Of a DNA stretch of 64,000 bases, positions 33,800 to 44,099 are shown piece after piece. A program made the position numbers and the translations under genes. Position 1 is the stretch's first letter, and the number at the start of each line of letters is the position of its first letter. The notes beneath the pieces are model-generated. The model was not told the origin of the DNA and did no database searches. It saw only the letters and a program-made list of their open reading frames with translations. The stretch comes from Datisca glomerata (Eukaryota > Streptophyta > Magnoliopsida > Cucurbitales > Datiscaceae): positions 243,364 to 307,363 of the forward strand of contig QANY01002415.1 in the NCBI GenBank assembly GCA_003255025.1, written 5' to 3'.

Positions 33800-34079
33800 G
33801 TCTTCCTATGACTCTGAAACTATGAAGAGATTAAAAAATAGAGATGTAGTAATTGAGAGAAAGAGTGATCAAGAATCTTGATCAAAAGAGGTGAAGCAAG
33901 ACAGAGAAGATGGTGAGAAAAGATGATTAATTCTCATTTTTTAAATGATACAAGAATCGTATATGTACATACAGTTGGTAAATAACGAATTAACAATGCT
34001 AACCATTGTTGAATTAGAATATATTTATGTTAACTGTAGCTTGAGTCCGGTATGGAGCCAAGAAAAATTCACTCTAACA
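33800..34079 (-). repeat. Probable 5' LTR of copia E
   Basis: On the minus strand it would begin TGTTAGAGTGAATTTTTC at 34079 and run to just before gag. No partner copy is present, and no clean primer-binding site was found, so the inner end is approximate. Confidence 0.5.
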
Positions 34080-34536
34080 CTCAAGTAAAAAAATGTTTAG
34101 ACAAAGTGACATTAGGGTAAGAGCAAAAGTGAAATATCATTTAATGGAATATGCACCTTCTATTTATAGAAATTTAAGAGACGAGATCTAGCAAGATCTC
34201 CTTTGATTTGTGATGATCTTCATCTTATAGGAAAGATGAGCATTATCCCAAATTATTCTCCAATATCGATCCCTTAGGTTAGGAAATGTCTAGGAAGATA
34301 TTTCTAGATATTTGCCAATTTGAAAGTATTGATACGGAAGACCTTAGTTAGAGGTCACCGTCTTATTTGAGTCGATGACGTCACGCGGCTGACTAAGTGG
34401 TGCCGAAGAAGACATGGTATTGGTGCAGTGACAGACGTGTGCTATTCGTCAACGAAATTAATTGTCTTGTGACATTCTGTCATCCGATGGGATGAATAAG
34501 GGGTTGTATTCAAAGGTATCTTGACCAGTAAACAAC
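34080..34536. other. Unassigned region between copia E and the GATA relic
   Basis: No gene recognised. The last 60 bases might be the upstream part of the GATA relic (a weak VNNISTIRV reading), but nothing before that resembles the intact gene. Confidence 0.4.
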
Positions 34537-34611
34537 ATCTCTACCATAAGGGTTTTGCTGATTGTAACGCAACTGACTCCAATTTAGAGGAGTGGACACG
34601 GAGCCCCTAAG
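34537..34611 (+). pseudogene. Relic of a B-class GATA zinc-finger exon
   Basis: Aligns with the end of exon 2 of the intact GATA gene (21909-21983). Shared words are AGGGTTT, TGATTGTAAC and AGGAGTGGAC, then CCTAAGG at the exon end, with the splice donor GTAAAT represented by GCAAAT. In translation it reads ISTIRV, then, after shifts, DCNAT and P-I-stop-RSGHGAPK where the gene has DCNTT and PLWRSGPRGPK. The conserved Trp codon TGG is TAG, and two bases are missing around the KT codons. No exon 1 or exon 3 was found near it. It lies about 12.6 kb downstream on the same strand, so it may be the remnant of a tandem duplicate. Confidence 0.65.
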
Positions 34612-34932
34612 GCAAATGGCTGTACATATGTATAAGCTCCAACTGCGGATTTTGTACGTACACATTTTAGGACAGCCTGTCCTTATGTAGTTAGTAGCTC
34701 GTTGTGCACATCACAAATGTAGCATGCCTTGTTTGACATTGCAGGCAACTCCACATGTGACTGTCAATATTCTTGGTCACGGTGAGAATTTTTTGAACCT
34801 AGAGTTCTCCACTTCTCCCTTAGTGGACTAGTTTTTCCTTGATTACAGAAACAAGTAAATGGAAATTTTAGTTTTCATGCCAATGTGGAAAAGGCAGCTA
34901 TAGTTTTGTACATTTTTATATACTTTCTACAT

Positions 34933-35260
34933 AAAGATCATCGTAGTTTATACATCTTTTCAATTTGACCATCGTAATTTAAAATGTTTCAATTTAGTCA
35001 TCTTAGTTTACTTAACGTCTCAATATAGTGTTTCTGTCACTCTCCATTAACTAAATTTAACGAACACGACTGACGTGACACGTCAAGTGATGCCGTGATA
35101 CGTTAATAATGACGTGGTAATTGCGAGACTCATAAGTATACAATCATCCATTAAAATATTATTTTTTTATTTTTCCACTCATATATTATATATTTTTATT
35201 TTATCAAAAATATCTTTTTTTTTTACTTTTACTTTTAAAACAATTTTTTAACTTTTTTTA
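34933..35260. repeat. Solo terminal-repeat fragment of a Mutator-like family
   Basis: Matches the TIRs of the element at 38712-40017: GATCATCGTAGTTTATAC, then CAATTTGACCATCGTAATTT, CACTCTCCATTAACTAAATT and TTTTATTTTATCAAAAAT occur in the same order. The outermost GGAAAAA is missing and no opposite TIR was found within several kilobases, so this is a truncated relative. Confidence 0.8.
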
Positions 35261-36415
35261 TCTTAGGTGTCTTCAAAACTCTCATCTTCAATTTCACATT
35301 TGTATCAAGTTTCACTTCTAATAGATCGCTCTTGTTCTTCATCTTCCCCTTCCATCCCTAAACCCTCCTTTCTCTCTCTCCCTTATCCTTGGCTCCATTT
35401 TCGTGCAATTTTTTCCTTTCATATTCGTTATTTTTCATTTGATTTTCCCCGAAAACTTTTGATTTTCCAAACTTCCGCGTCTCGTTCCTCGCCCTCTGTT
35501 TCTTCGCATTATAGTCGTCCTCAAGTCACTTTCAACTCCCTTAAAGCGCTTATCAATGGTGGTTTTGGTGAGAATTTGGGGATGGAGAAAGAGAGAAATG
35601 AGAGTTTGGGAATGGGGAAAGGGGGTCTTCGAGAGATATGAGAGATTAGGGAGAGAGAAATAAAATAAATACAAATAAAAAAATGTTTAAAAGAACAAAA
35701 ATTAAAATGAATAAATATGGATCTAAGGGATGAGGGAGAGAGAGAGATGAGAGTTTGGGGATGGGGAATTCGTGAGAGATGAGACATGAGGGATGACTTC
35801 ATTTCAAATTAAATCGAACCAAAAGTTTCAGTTCGATTCTTCGTTTCAGTGGTAGTTATATAAAAAAATTTTTAACACATTTTCAAAGGATGTTATTAAA
35901 AAAATAAATTTATTTCGGTTCGATTCAGTTTGATTTGGTTTTGTATGAAATCATATATAAAAAATAATAGGAAAATAAAATTTCGGTTCGGTTTAGTTAA
36001 AAACTGTCAAAATTCTAAATCGAACCGAAACTTCAGCTCTTTAATTTCGACGAACGGAACCAAACTAAAACTATATAAAGAACCGACCAAACCAGTCATT
36101 TTCTGTTCGAATAAGTTTATGGTCCCAAATTTTCGCCCCTAGCCAAATCAAAACCGGATTTTATATTTTAGTAAGTAAATGAGTAACTGTAATGTTCACA
36201 AAATTAAAATAGAATTGATATTATTTAGACAACTTTCCATTTCTAAAATCAACTTTTTCACAACTAAAAAAATCAGATATAGTAATTTTCTAAAAAAAAA
36301 TAATGTAACAATTTTATTAAATTTAATAGTTTCATTATTTAATTAGTTACTAATCTACCTTTTTATTTTTTAATGTAAATATATAATCATCCATATTTTC
36401 TCTCCCAGTATATTT
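35261..36415. other. Low-complexity and (C/T)GGTT(C/T)G-rich region
   Basis: 35267-35800 is CT-rich, then GA-rich, with repeated GATGAGAGTTTGGGGATGGGG-like words (35575-35600, 35748-35770); long frames on both strands are simple-sequence artefacts. 35820-36100 has scattered TTCGGTTCGGTTTAG and complementary CTAAATCGAACCGAAAC words that could pair, as in small foldback elements. No gene seen. Confidence 0.45.
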
Positions 36416-36423
36416 ATATCCAT

Positions 36424-36637
36424 TAATATATCTCTCTCTCTCTATCTTTCTTTATTTATATCCATTAATCTCTCTCTCATTATACATAGATGTCCGTGTG
36501 TATTATACATGTATATCTATGTATATATATTCTTTGTAAGTATATATATATATATACACACACACACATACATAATTCATATATATTATATATACACATA
36601 TATACACACGCGCACACACTCACACACACATATATAG
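36424..36637. repeat. Cluster of (CT)n, (AT)n and (AC)n microsatellites
   Basis: Two CT runs (36432-36445, 36467-36478) are followed by TA and CA runs at 36538-36637, interrupted by CG dinucleotides. Confidence 0.9.
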
Positions 36638-36989
36638 GCCCTCATTTAGCTGGAAGTAGGAAATCAATCCCGGCATGACTGATGACTTAGTCACATTCTC
36701 CATTTCGACTCAACCACCTAACCTCTTAGAAAATATCCGATAGATATATAGCAGCTACCTAAGGTGCGTTTAAGCCCTTAACCAATCAGGGTCTTTCATC
36801 TAGTACTATGTTCATCAAGCTTGATTAATAGTATAAGAGGGCCTTTTAAACAGCAATATAATGAAACGTTAGAGGAACTACTCAGAAATGTCTTAGTTGG
36901 TTTAGGGGTGATTGATTCAGTCAGTAAAAAAAGATGTGTCTGGTCTGGTGTAACTAATGTTACTTTCTGGATCTATAGTTCCTCTTATT
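36638..36989. other. Unassigned region left of the plastid insertion
   Basis: A 61-codon frame at 36821-37006 is not recognisable. In plastid genomes ycf2 lies beyond trnI-CAU, but I could not recognise ycf2 sequence here, so the left border of the plastid insertion is set at 36990. Confidence 0.4.
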
Positions 36990-37058
36990 TCTATTTGAAT
37001 GGTTAAAGCGCCCAACTCGGAATTGACAGATACATTTATTCAATTCTTACTAGATGCA
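36990..37058 (+). pseudogene. trnI-CAU: Plastid trnI-CAU relic
   Basis: The D-arm and anticodon-stem words GAATGGTTAAAGCGCCCAAC and the 3' end ending GATGCA match plastid trnI-CAU. The anticodon region reads CTCGGAATTG where the plastid gene has CTCATAATTG, so the CAU anticodon is lost, and an insertion lies in the variable/T-arm part. Not a functional tRNA. Confidence 0.85.
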
Positions 37059-37206
37059 CACCAATGGACCCTCTAATAAGTCTAGTGGTATTGGCTTTGC
37101 ATCAATGGGATCTCATCATCCATACATAATGAATTGGCGTGATATATTCATACCATAACATATGAACAGTAAGAACTAACATTCTTATTGAGACTAGAAC
37201 TCATAG

Positions 37207-37481
37207 GGAATCAAATATGTAGTATTTACTGAAAAAAGTCTTCGGTTATGAGGGAAAAATCAATATACTTATAATGTCGAATCAGGATAAACTAGGACAA
37301 AAATAAATCACTAAGTTGAACTCTTTTTTGGTATCAAGGTAATAGCTATGGATAGTCATCGATTCCCAGGAAAGGGTAGAAGAATGGGACCTATTGTGGG
37401 ATATACAATGCATTGCAGACGTATGATCATTACGTTTTAAATAAGTTATTATATTCCACTTCTTAGAAACAAATGCACTAA
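37207..37481 (+). pseudogene. rpl23: Plastid rpl23 relic
   Basis: Homologous along its whole length to plastid rpl23 (ribosomal protein uL23, 93 codons): words AATCAAATATG, AATGTCGAATCAGGAT, GGGAAAGGGTAGAAGAATGG and GACGTATGATCATTACG. The start codon is lost in a small deletion, a TTG codon is now TGA near 37245, and there is a deletion near the 3' end. It is followed after about 19 bases by rpl2, as in plastids. Confidence 0.93.
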
Positions 37482-37500
37482 AATCAAAATACTTAAGGGC

Positions 37501-37886
37501 ATGATGATACATTTATTTAAAATTTTAACCCCGAGCACATGTAATGGAGCTGTAGACAGTCAAGGGAATCCAATCCACGAAGAAATTGATCCATGGACAG
37601 CAACATTGTGGTAAATGTCGTAATGTCAGAGGAATCACTAACATAGGGTATAGATAGGGGAGGTCATAAGTATCTATACCGTAAAATCTATTTTTGATGG
37701 AATGAAAAAGACATATGATAGAATCGTAACCATAGAATACGACCCTAATCAAAATGCATACATTTGTCTCATGCACTATAGGGATTGAGAGAAAATATAT
37801 ATTTTACATCCTTGACAGGCCATAATTGGAGATACCATTTTCTGGTACAGAAGTTCCTATAAAGCTGGGAAATGCCTCACCTTTGA
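37501..37886 (+). pseudogene. rpl2: Plastid rpl2 exon 1 relic
   Basis: Matches exon 1 of plastid rpl2 (ribosomal protein uL2): ATACATTTAT at the start, then CCCCGAGCACA, GGTCATAAG, GAATACGACCCTAATC, ATACATTTGTCTCAT and ACAGAAGTTCCTATAAA. Several stops and indels are present. It ends at CCTTTGA, followed by GTGTG from 37887, the plastid group II intron start, and intron sequence (TTGAACTATTGATTTACGTA) to about 37983. Exon 2 is absent. Confidence 0.93.
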
Positions 37887-37983
37887 GTGTGTTTTGAACT
37901 ATTGATTTACGTAATTGAGAGTGACCAATTAAGTTTATGGTGAAACCTAGAAATCGATCACTGATCCAATTTGAGTATCTATT

Positions 37984-38702
37984 TATAGAGAGAGAGCATT
38001 AAGATAGAAGAAAAAATTCAAAAAAGTAAAGCATTAAATGAGACGTTTGGTTTCTTATGGGAGTTTCCAAATGTTTTTAAAATTTGTTATATGTTAATAA
38101 AAGAGTATAATAGGAAAATATGTATTTCTGATTAGTCGGTCAGTCCATAAACCTTCGTTATTTTTTATGATTACGAAATTTTTTGTCTAATTTTATATTA
38201 AATTTTTATATAATTGCTAGTTATGTATAAAGCTCAATCAAATTAAAAACCCCAACAGGGATATAGCCGCTAGTTAGATTGATCTACCTGCATATCTTGT
38301 ATTTCACTCTTCTTTAGAAAGATCTAATTTTTCTTCATATTTTATCCGCCCAAATTCCTTTATAATCATGATAAGAAGGGTAAACAAGTTCACTACTTAT
38401 TATTGATCAAGGAAAAGAAAATAAATATACTACTCCAGATTGCAATGGGATATCAAGAGCTATATATAATGTTAGCAATCAGCATGCTGGTTTCATGAGC
38501 AATGACAATATAACTACTATAGTTGCTTAAACATCACAATAACAACGGTCAGTGAAATATTAATATGTAATCATCGTTATTTTGTTAGGTTCAATACTTT
38601 GAATATACACACTCTATTTTTTAGCTCATATATTAATCTACGACTATATGTTTAATTTAAAAAAAAAACTCAATGTCTAAAATAGAAAAATAGTCCAAAT
38701 AT
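37984..38702. other. AT-rich spacer
   Basis: No gene, repeat family or RNA recognised. Confidence 0.5.
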
Positions 38703-38711
38703 TAAAAATAA
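38703..38711. repeat. 9-bp target site duplication, left copy
   Basis: TAAAAATAA immediately before the TIR; the identical nine bases follow the element at 40018-40026. Nine base pairs is the hallmark length for Mutator-like insertions. Confidence 0.88.
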
Positions 38712-40017
38712 GGAAAAATTATTAATTTGACTATCATAGTTTACACATATTTTCAATCTAGTCATCGTAATTTAAAAAGTCTCAACTTGATCATCTTAAT
38801 TTACTTAACGTTTCAATATGATTCTTCTGTTACTCTTCATTAAGACACATGTTGACATGACACGTTAAATGATGATGTATCACATTAAATAATGATATAA
38901 TACATTAAATGATGACGTGACATTAAAATATTATTTTATCTTTTCAACTATTTTTATTTTATCAAAAATTCATTCTGAAAAAGTTTTTAAAAAAAAACCC
39001 AAAATACCAAAAATCCCTAGAACCCCTTCTCCTTCCCCTTCCCACGACACACGTGACAGCCCCAGTCCTCCGCGAGGTTTCTCCGCAACAGCCCCACTCC
39101 TTCGCGCGACCCAGCCCCACTCCTCCTCCGCGACAGTCCCTCCTCCTCCACGACCAAAAATTTTGTTTCTGTTAATTGTCGTGTGAAGCTTGAATTGTCA
39201 AATGTTTCTATTAATTGAAGAAAAAAGGGGAATTGGATGTTGAAATGAAATGAAAATTTACTAACATGGGTTTTCTGAGTTGAGTTTTGTTCAATGAGGT
39301 TGGATTGTGAGCAATTTACTAGGCCACGTCGCAACGGTTTTCCGATACCATTTCCGGAGCTATTGTTAATGAACCTAATGGAATTGAATGAGAATTTGAT
39401 TAAAGATTTGCAGGGGAAAAGAAATAACAGTGGCAAAATAAAAGGCCAAAACTTCATTTATTTCACAATTCAAACAAGAAAAGTGGCAATGACAATAAAT
39501 TTCTGCAAATCAGTCGATATATGCCCAACGTCTGAACCTGTTCATCCCACCACCACAGGTAGCCATATCACGAATTTTCGGCGGGACTTTGCACCTTCTA
39601 GAACTTCAATGAGATCTGAAGCATGCTTTGAAAAAAATATTATTTTCAATGGAGATGGCGAGGAATGAGGGATGAGGGAAGTAATTTTTTAATGAAGAAA
39701 GAGAAATAGTTAATAGTGAAACAATATTTTTTTAATAAAATAAATATGTATAATATATTAGTTGGAAAGAAAAAATAATATTATAATAGATGATCGTGCA
39801 CTTCTGAATTCTACGAATGTCACGTCATTACATAACATGTCACATCATCACTTAACGTGTCATATCAGTATGTCCATTAAATTTAGTTAATGGAGAGTGA
39901 CAGAATGATCATATTAAGACGTTAAGTAAACTAGGATGACCAAATTAAAATTTTTTAAACTACGATGGTCAAATTAAAAACTGATGTAAATTACGATGAC
40001 AAATTGGTATTTTTTCC
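38712..40017. mobile_element. Non-autonomous Mutator-like element (possible Pack-MULE)
   Basis: 1306 bp with long terminal inverted repeats (38712 to about 38987 and about 39735-40017), ends GGAAAAA...TTTTTCC, and a perfect 9-bp target duplication. The TIRs carry several CATCGTAATTTA/CATCGTAGTTT words and clusters of ACGTGACA-like words. The interior (38990-39730) has a Pro/Ser-rich stretch (CCCCAGTCC, CCTCCTCC) and a 124-codon open frame (39294-39668), which I do not recognise. No MURA transposase motif, so it must be mobilised in trans. Whether the interior is captured gene sequence is undecided. Confidence 0.9.
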
Positions 40018-40026
40018 TAAAAATAA

Positions 40027-40677
40027 GAAAAAGAGTCTATGGACTAAAAAAATAAAAAAAATGGAGCATAAGGATTAAAAGTAAAAAATAGGAGTCTTAA
40101 CTTTGCTTATAAATAGATAGATGGTATTCACTTTAAGGTGGTGGTACTTGGAGAAGGAGAAAAGATCTTTTTAGAGAAAGTGTGTGAGAAATATGAGAGA
40201 TTTTCTAAAAGAGATAGAATAGAGTTTATATTTTCATTCATATTTATTATTCATCTTCTCTCATTCTTTTTATTAAAGTAGTTTAAATTTCTTACACCTT
40301 AACTAACAATATTTATTGTTCATTGTTCTTCATCCATTTTCATTCATACCCATGTAGTGTATATTCTTTGTTTTCTTTTCATAAATCAAAGTAGAAGTGT
40401 TTGTTCATTTCCTTCATTATTTTACTCTTAATCTTGAGTTTTTATGAATTGATGATTTTCTTAATTTGATAATAAAATATATTTATCATCAACTCAATCA
40501 ATGAGGATGATGATAAAATCTTTGAGGAGTGCAAATTAACTCAATGTGAATCAACATTTTAATGGTTTGAATGTGTACATTCTATGCAAAAATCTCCTAT
40601 GATAATTTCTCATGCATAAAATACTATGTAGATGTTGTGCATAGTGCTCTCAAAGCGTGTATAAATATATTTTAATA
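40027..40677. other. AT-rich spacer
   Basis: No gene recognised. Contains a GA-rich stretch at 40150-40220 and T-rich DNA. Confidence 0.5.
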
Positions 40678-42419
40678 TGAAATTAATAAAAGTACATTTT
40701 TCTTATAATTTTTTTCTAAATTATTATTGAATAATTTGTATATATATCTGAAAATTTTATATTCATTAATGAGACTATGATCTTGTATTAGTACAAGAGG
40801 ATTAAGATCATAGATAATGAATAAAATAGTTCGTAATATATTAAAGTATGTAATCTTTAATGAATGATTACTTGTACAGTTCGCTAAGTATTTTGAATGT
40901 ATGTGATCTAGATCCATATCATTGATATTGATAGACATCTTAGTGAATGTACTCTACATAATTAGATTATATATGACATGACTATGTGGATTAATATCTT
41001 TATTAACTTACCGTTTATCATAAAAATTTAATACACACCAATCTCATGATCATATGCAGATCAGTCTAAATCCTGAGTAATCATGAACTCTAATACATAT
41101 CTACTAGATCTTTTGATTCACTCGTTAAAGTTTATTTGTAAAACAGACTAGTGACTTTTATTTTGGAGATTCAATGGTATTGATGGCTGGAAACATGATC
41201 TTACAATATATGAAATCCAAGTTTTCCTAATGGATCGTATATTGGTTCCCTTAAGCGTTAATTCTGGAATTGAATGGTTATTGAGCTCAAATATATAATA
41301 CGATTATAAATTGACCATCCACTAGTGATTTTGACCAGCTCCAGTTTATGAACCAATAATTAGAGAATTGAGTTACATGAAATGATTATATCAATGGAGT
41401 ACACGAGATTACTGTATAAATATATTCTGTAATTACTAAGAGTGAAATTTCATATTTATAGTGGAGTAATAAATAAGATTATTTAACTAAAGAGTTTAAT
41501 TAATAATCTAGTTTATTGGAGTTTAGAATTATGGGTCAATGGTCCCCGAGCCACTTCTGCACTACATAGTCTAGGGTGTGAATACTTAAGGACTTAAGAA
41601 AAGGACTAGCTTGCAAAAGGAATTAAATTTATGGGGCAAGTATATAATTATGAGATAATTATTTGAATTAATTAATTATTGTAATTTTCAGAAATTATAG
41701 TTGAATAATTATATCGATTAGTTTTGTATTAATTGATAAGTGAGATAATATTTTTGATTTAATGAAACTAAATAATATTAAATTAATATGAGAATAATTT
41801 GAATTAACTAATCCGTTAATTCTGAACTACCAGATAAGTTAGTTGGTAGGTGTGATTAGATAAGTTAATTTTGAATTAACTGATATTTAGATATTTATCT
41901 GATTAAATTAAAATAATAACGTTTAAAAAATTGTCACGTGGCACATAGAATTGCCACACACGTCAATCACTGATTTCGAATTAATGATAGACGTGCAGTT
42001 GTGCCACATGGCACTACAATACAGGGATGAGATATTGTAATGCCACGCGGCACTACAGTACTTCACGACATACTGCAGTGGGTTCCACTATAGTATGGCG
42101 TAAATTGCAGTGAGTCCCACTACAATGACATATTTATAAATAATTTATTAGTTTAATAAATCTCTAAACCTAATGTGCATTGATCTAGAATATATATATA
42201 TATATATATATATAAAGAGAGAGAGATTATTCTATCAGCCTAATTGATGAAGTAATCTATATGATTAATTAGTAATCAAAGGCTCTGTGAATTCTCCAAT
42301 TCTCTCTCAGAGCCCGTCTCAAAAAGTCATTCTCCAAGATCTCATGTATTAAGTATATCCAGAAACAGAAAAGTGTTCTTGAATTATTCTACGTGCTGAC
42401 ACACGTCCTAGTGTGTTCG
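40678..42419 (+). repeat. 5' LTR, first segment
   Basis: Colinear with 49579 to about 51460, sharing for example GAGACTATGATCTTGTATTA, GATCAGTCTAAATCCTGAGTA and TCTCCAATTC. It breaks off at GTGTGTTCG, where the CACTA element starts. Includes an (AT)n(GA)n tract at 42190-42226. Confidence 0.92.
42190..42226. repeat. (AT)n(GA)n microsatellite
   Basis: TA dinucleotides followed by GA dinucleotides within the LTR; the corresponding place in the 3' LTR (51171-51225) is an expanded pure TA run. Confidence 0.95.
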
Positions 42420-42696
42420 TACTACTACAAAATGGGGCTTAGATGATGGTGAAAATCTGTCATGAAAACTCTTTAATGATGAGGTTGTGACTGTCATCTA
42501 TCGGGTTGTCATCTAAACTCATTTTACATATGCCGCAAAAACACCTTTAATGACGGGCAATCCCCGTCATTAAATGATCATTTCTTAAAAAAATTGTCAT
42601 GGAAATGTAAAAACCTGCATTTCCATGACAACCGTAACACAGTTCAAATAACATGTAGGGGGAGACGTGATTTAAATAACCCTAACCTTTTCATTT

Positions 42697-42931
42697 AATA
42701 GTATACGTTGAAAATTTAAATCACATATTAGGAAAATATAAATCACATTTAAGAAAATGACTGAAAGATACGAAGAAAGTATAAAAATAAAAAGTAATGT
42801 GAAGAAGTGATTGAAGTTCCAAATTTATGTATGGTATATATAACCATAAGTTCTATATGTCGACTTAGTTGTTTGCTAAATCTTGTATTCAAGGTTTCAT
42901 GTACATTATTTAAGTTTAAACTAGGAATTTG
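42697..42931 (+). repeat. Left arm of a 235-bp inverted duplication inside the CACTA
   Basis: Reverse complement of 43866-44099 with roughly 94% identity by eye, e.g. GTGATTGAAGTTCCAAATTT here and AAATTTGGAACTTCAATCAC there. Could form a long hairpin. Confidence 0.93.
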
Positions 42932-43865
42932 ATTCAGGGGGACCATTGGAGTTCACTGATTCAGATGGAGCATATCATTAGAAGATGCGTGTAGCAAAGA
43001 CAAAACCCCACTCTATCCATAAAAAAATATTCATCCATGATAGACTAAAATCACTGATTCAGAGGAAGCATAATTGATTTGAATTAATTGCATTTTCCTG
43101 GTTCACCTTTTTCAATACTGGTTGTGATCTCCTTCAAGTAGAGAAAAGACATGACATCACATAATAAGTGTGCATTACAGTAACAATGACTTTCAGAAAA
43201 AGCATCTTATACTAAGAAAAGAAAACCTTGTTGGTATGAGAGACGTTCTTGCAACCCCAATGATAGAGAAGAAAGATTAATGTCATATTTCTTAACAAGT
43301 TGCATAGAAAACATGAGTAAGAAAAGATATATGACTACTTTAAGTCAGCTTAAACAACATTGAACTAAAAAATTATTACTTTAAACATCATGCATGTTGT
43401 AAGGAGGGAAAGAGATCTACACAAACCTCCCATTTGCAAGACTAGATTAACATCCAAGACCATTATTCTTGGCCCTTCGCTCAAATGAACACAAAATTTG
43501 AAATTAAACGCCAACTGTAGTCTAAAATATGTATACATAAATTCTCTCAAAAAAATAGTTTTCAAAAAAGTTTCAATGACAATACAATCACCTTTACTAG
43601 CACTGATAAAATATGAGTTTGAAAATGCTTTTGCTTGAATTGAATTTTATCGTGCTTTAACCTATATTAGAACAAGAAAGAATAGACACGAAGGATGTTA
43701 ATTTTTTGTAGACTCATAAAATATAGCGCCACAACACAGTTTCTTCAATTTTGCCACTCATATTCTTGACACTTCCATGAAATAATGGAACTAAATTAAC
43801 CAAGACCTTTAAGTTATGACCTTATATTGGGAAATCTTACTCTATAGCTTCCATAATTTATAATT

Positions 43866-44099
43866 CAAATTACTAGTTTAAACTTAAATAATGTACATGA
43901 AACCTTGAATACAAGATTTAGCAAACAACTAAGTTGACATATAGAACTTATGGTTATATATACCATACATAAATTTGGAACTTCAATCACTTCTTCACAT
44001 TTCTTTTTATCTTTGTACTTTCTCCGTATCTTTCAGTCATTTTCTCAAATGTGATTTAAATTTTACTATATGTGATTTAAATTTTCAATGTCTACTATT
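43866..44099 (-). repeat. Right arm of the inverted duplication inside the CACTA
   Basis: See the left arm at 42697-42931; the arms are separated by 934 bp. No clear target duplication flanks the pair. Confidence 0.93.

Larger units (their letters stand above)
36990..37983 (+). other. Nuclear plastid DNA insertion (NUPT): trnI-CAU, rpl23, rpl2
   Basis: About 1 kb colinear with the plastid inverted-repeat segment trnI-CAU, rpl23, rpl2 exon 1 and the start of the rpl2 intron, including the spacers (e.g. CATATGAACAGTAAGAACTA between trnI and rpl23). Many substitutions, small indels and in-frame stops distinguish it from a living plastid genome and indicate an old transfer. It ends at about 37983 within the rpl2 intron, followed by unrelated AT-rich DNA. 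Confidence 0.93.

Noticed and set aside
35267..35641. 124-residue Ser-rich protein
   Set aside because: Starts inside a degraded Mutator-like TIR and continues through CT-rich simple sequence; frames are open on both strands.
37207..37886. Functional rpl23 and rpl2 genes
   Set aside because: Start codon loss, in-frame stops and indels show that these are nuclear plastid-DNA relics.
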